Positions 6,534 to 7,071 of a stretch of 7,071 nt of DNA are shown piece after piece. The translations under genes and the position numbers were made by a program. Origin of the DNA: an uncultured Lachnospiraceae bacterium (GTDB taxonomy: Bacteria > Bacillota > Clostridia > Lachnospirales > Lachnospiraceae). A model generated the notes under the pieces. That model saw only the letters and a program-made list of their open reading frames with translations, did not search any database and was not told the origin of the DNA. The stretch covers positions 1 through 7,071 of the forward strand of contig CAMOZD010000063.1 of the NCBI GenBank assembly GCA_946630645.1. The letters are read 5' to 3'. Each line of letters begins with the position of its first letter. Position 1 is the stretch's first letter.

Positions 6534-6572
6534 ATAGAAAGAAACCACCTGTAAATAGTTTTTTACAGGTGG
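6534..6572 (-). terminator. Intrinsic terminator of the aldose 1-epimerase gene
   Basis: A perfect 11-bp stem CCACCTGTAAA (6545-6555) / TTTACAGGTGG (6562-6572) has a 6-nt loop. On the minus strand it is followed by TTTCTTTCTAT and lies about 40 nt after the epimerase stop codon. On the plus strand it is followed by CTATTTTAAAA, so it could act weakly in that direction too. Confidence 0.8.
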
Positions 6573-6614
6573 CTATTTTAAAATCCATATGCTGTATGTA
6601 CTTAGTCATATTAT

Positions 6615-7071
6615 TTACCGGATATCAAAAATCCAGTCTGTCCTGACACTTCTTTTCTCTCCTGCTTTGAGAATCATGGGAGAATTTTTCTCAATCTGGA
6701 TCGAGTTGGACAGGTACTGGCATTCCAGAGCCACTCCATCCCTGTTTCCATAGGGCCTGCCATGTTTCCCCGGCCGGCCTCCCGCCAGGAAATTAGCCGT
6801 ATATAGCTGAATCACCGGACAGTCTGTCAAAAAGCTGATCCGCCTGCCGCTTCCCGGATGCCAAAGCTGGGCAGCAGCCCGGTTTACCCCACTCTTAAAA
6901 TCTGCCCCGGATGAAAGCATATAAGGATGGTCATAACCTCCCGCATTTTTCAGCTGGATATGGTCCTGGTCAATCCTCTGGCCCAGGGAATGAAAATCCC
7001 TGAAATCGAAAGGGGTTCCCTCCACAGCAAGATAATCCCCGTGAGGCAGACGCGCCTGATCTACACAGGCA
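6615..7071 (-). CDS. galM: Aldose 1-epimerase (galactose mutarotase), C-terminal part
   Basis: The C-terminal 151 residues of a protein that is normally about 340-350 residues; the 5' part lies beyond the right edge. The enzyme interconverts alpha and beta anomers of galactose or glucose and feeds the Leloir pathway in the cytoplasm. Visible family signatures in order: LPHGDYLAVEGTPFDFR, AGGYDHPY (whose Asp contacts the sugar), VIQLYTANFL, the GK-x-G-x-x-Y stretch, and GVALECQ, whose Glu matches the catalytic general base. The end AGEKRSV matches the usual PGE-containing terminal strand. The frame stays open through the edge. The GTG at 7025 is therefore not a start but an internal Val codon, because the family motif continues upstream of it. 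A terminator follows. Confidence 0.93.
   Translation of the reverse strand, partial: ACVDQARLPHGDYLAVEGTPFDFRDFHSLGQRIDQDHIQLKNAGGYDHPYMLSSGADFKSGVNRAAAQLWHPGSGRRISFLTDCPVIQLYTANFLAGGRPGKHGRPYGNRDGVALECQYLSNSIQIEKNSPMILKAGEKRSVRTDWIFDIR

Larger units (their letters stand above)
6211..6614. other. AT-rich intergenic region between the GalM and MarR genes
   Basis: This roughly 400-nt gap contains the MarR gene's leader, promoter and palindromic region (6332-6397), and the terminator of the epimerase gene (6534-6572). The part between (about 6400-6530) is very AT-rich compared with the genes. It holds a 9-bp inverted repeat, TTGTGTAAA (6414-6422) and TTTACACAA (6455-6463), and a 10-bp palindrome AAAATATTTT (6406-6415). 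I see no credible gene here. Confidence 0.6.

Noticed and set aside
4760..6572. The mnmA leader hairpin and the epimerase terminator share the arm CCTGTAAA/TTTACAGG
   Set aside because: The arms are in opposite order and only 8 bp long, with unrelated loops and flanks. This is likely coincidence rather than a dispersed repeat family.
6434..6646. Plus-strand 70-codon frame with a hydrophobic stretch
   Set aside because: It runs through the 11-bp terminator hairpin and into the end of the epimerase gene; AT-rich DNA gives hydrophobic translations by chance.

Overview
The window looks like a piece of a Clostridia chromosome, most likely Lachnospiraceae. This is inferred from the moderate-to-high GC genes separated by AT-rich gaps, strong GGAGG ribosome binding sites, TGnTACAAT/TATAAT-type promoters, and the clostridial character of the MnmA and PrsW proteins. 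No rRNA, tRNA, CRISPR array or transposase is visible.

Layout. (1) Positions 1-3377, minus strand: one uninterrupted reading frame of at least 1125 codons that runs off the left edge. It encodes a very acidic, cysteine-free, low-complexity protein of unknown function, with a three-copy 42-bp in-frame repeat and a basic stretch close to the edge. It has its own ribosome binding site and a good promoter candidate. (2) 3533-4612, minus: mnmA (trmU), the tRNA U34 2-thiouridylase, upstream of and parallel to the acidic gene. (3) 4613-4934: divergent intergenic region with a promoter candidate and a nested hairpin in the predicted mnmA leader. (4) 4935-5627, plus: a PrsW-family intramembrane protease followed by an intrinsic terminator. 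(5) 5749-6210, minus: a MarR-family regulator with a promoter and an overlapping AT-rich palindromic region that could be its operator. (6) 6211-6614: AT-rich gap with an intrinsic terminator for the next gene. (7) 6615-7071, minus: the C-terminal 151 residues of an aldose 1-epimerase (GalM), cut by the right edge.

How they relate. The genes look like separate housekeeping and regulatory transcription units rather than one system. mnmA and the acidic gene may be partly co-transcribed, because no terminator is visible in the 155-nt gap, but the acidic gene also seems to have its own promoter. PrsW has no sigma or anti-sigma gene beside it. The MarR regulator is probably autoregulated. The most unusual object is the giant acidic gene, whose family I do not recognise and whose C-terminus lies outside the window.
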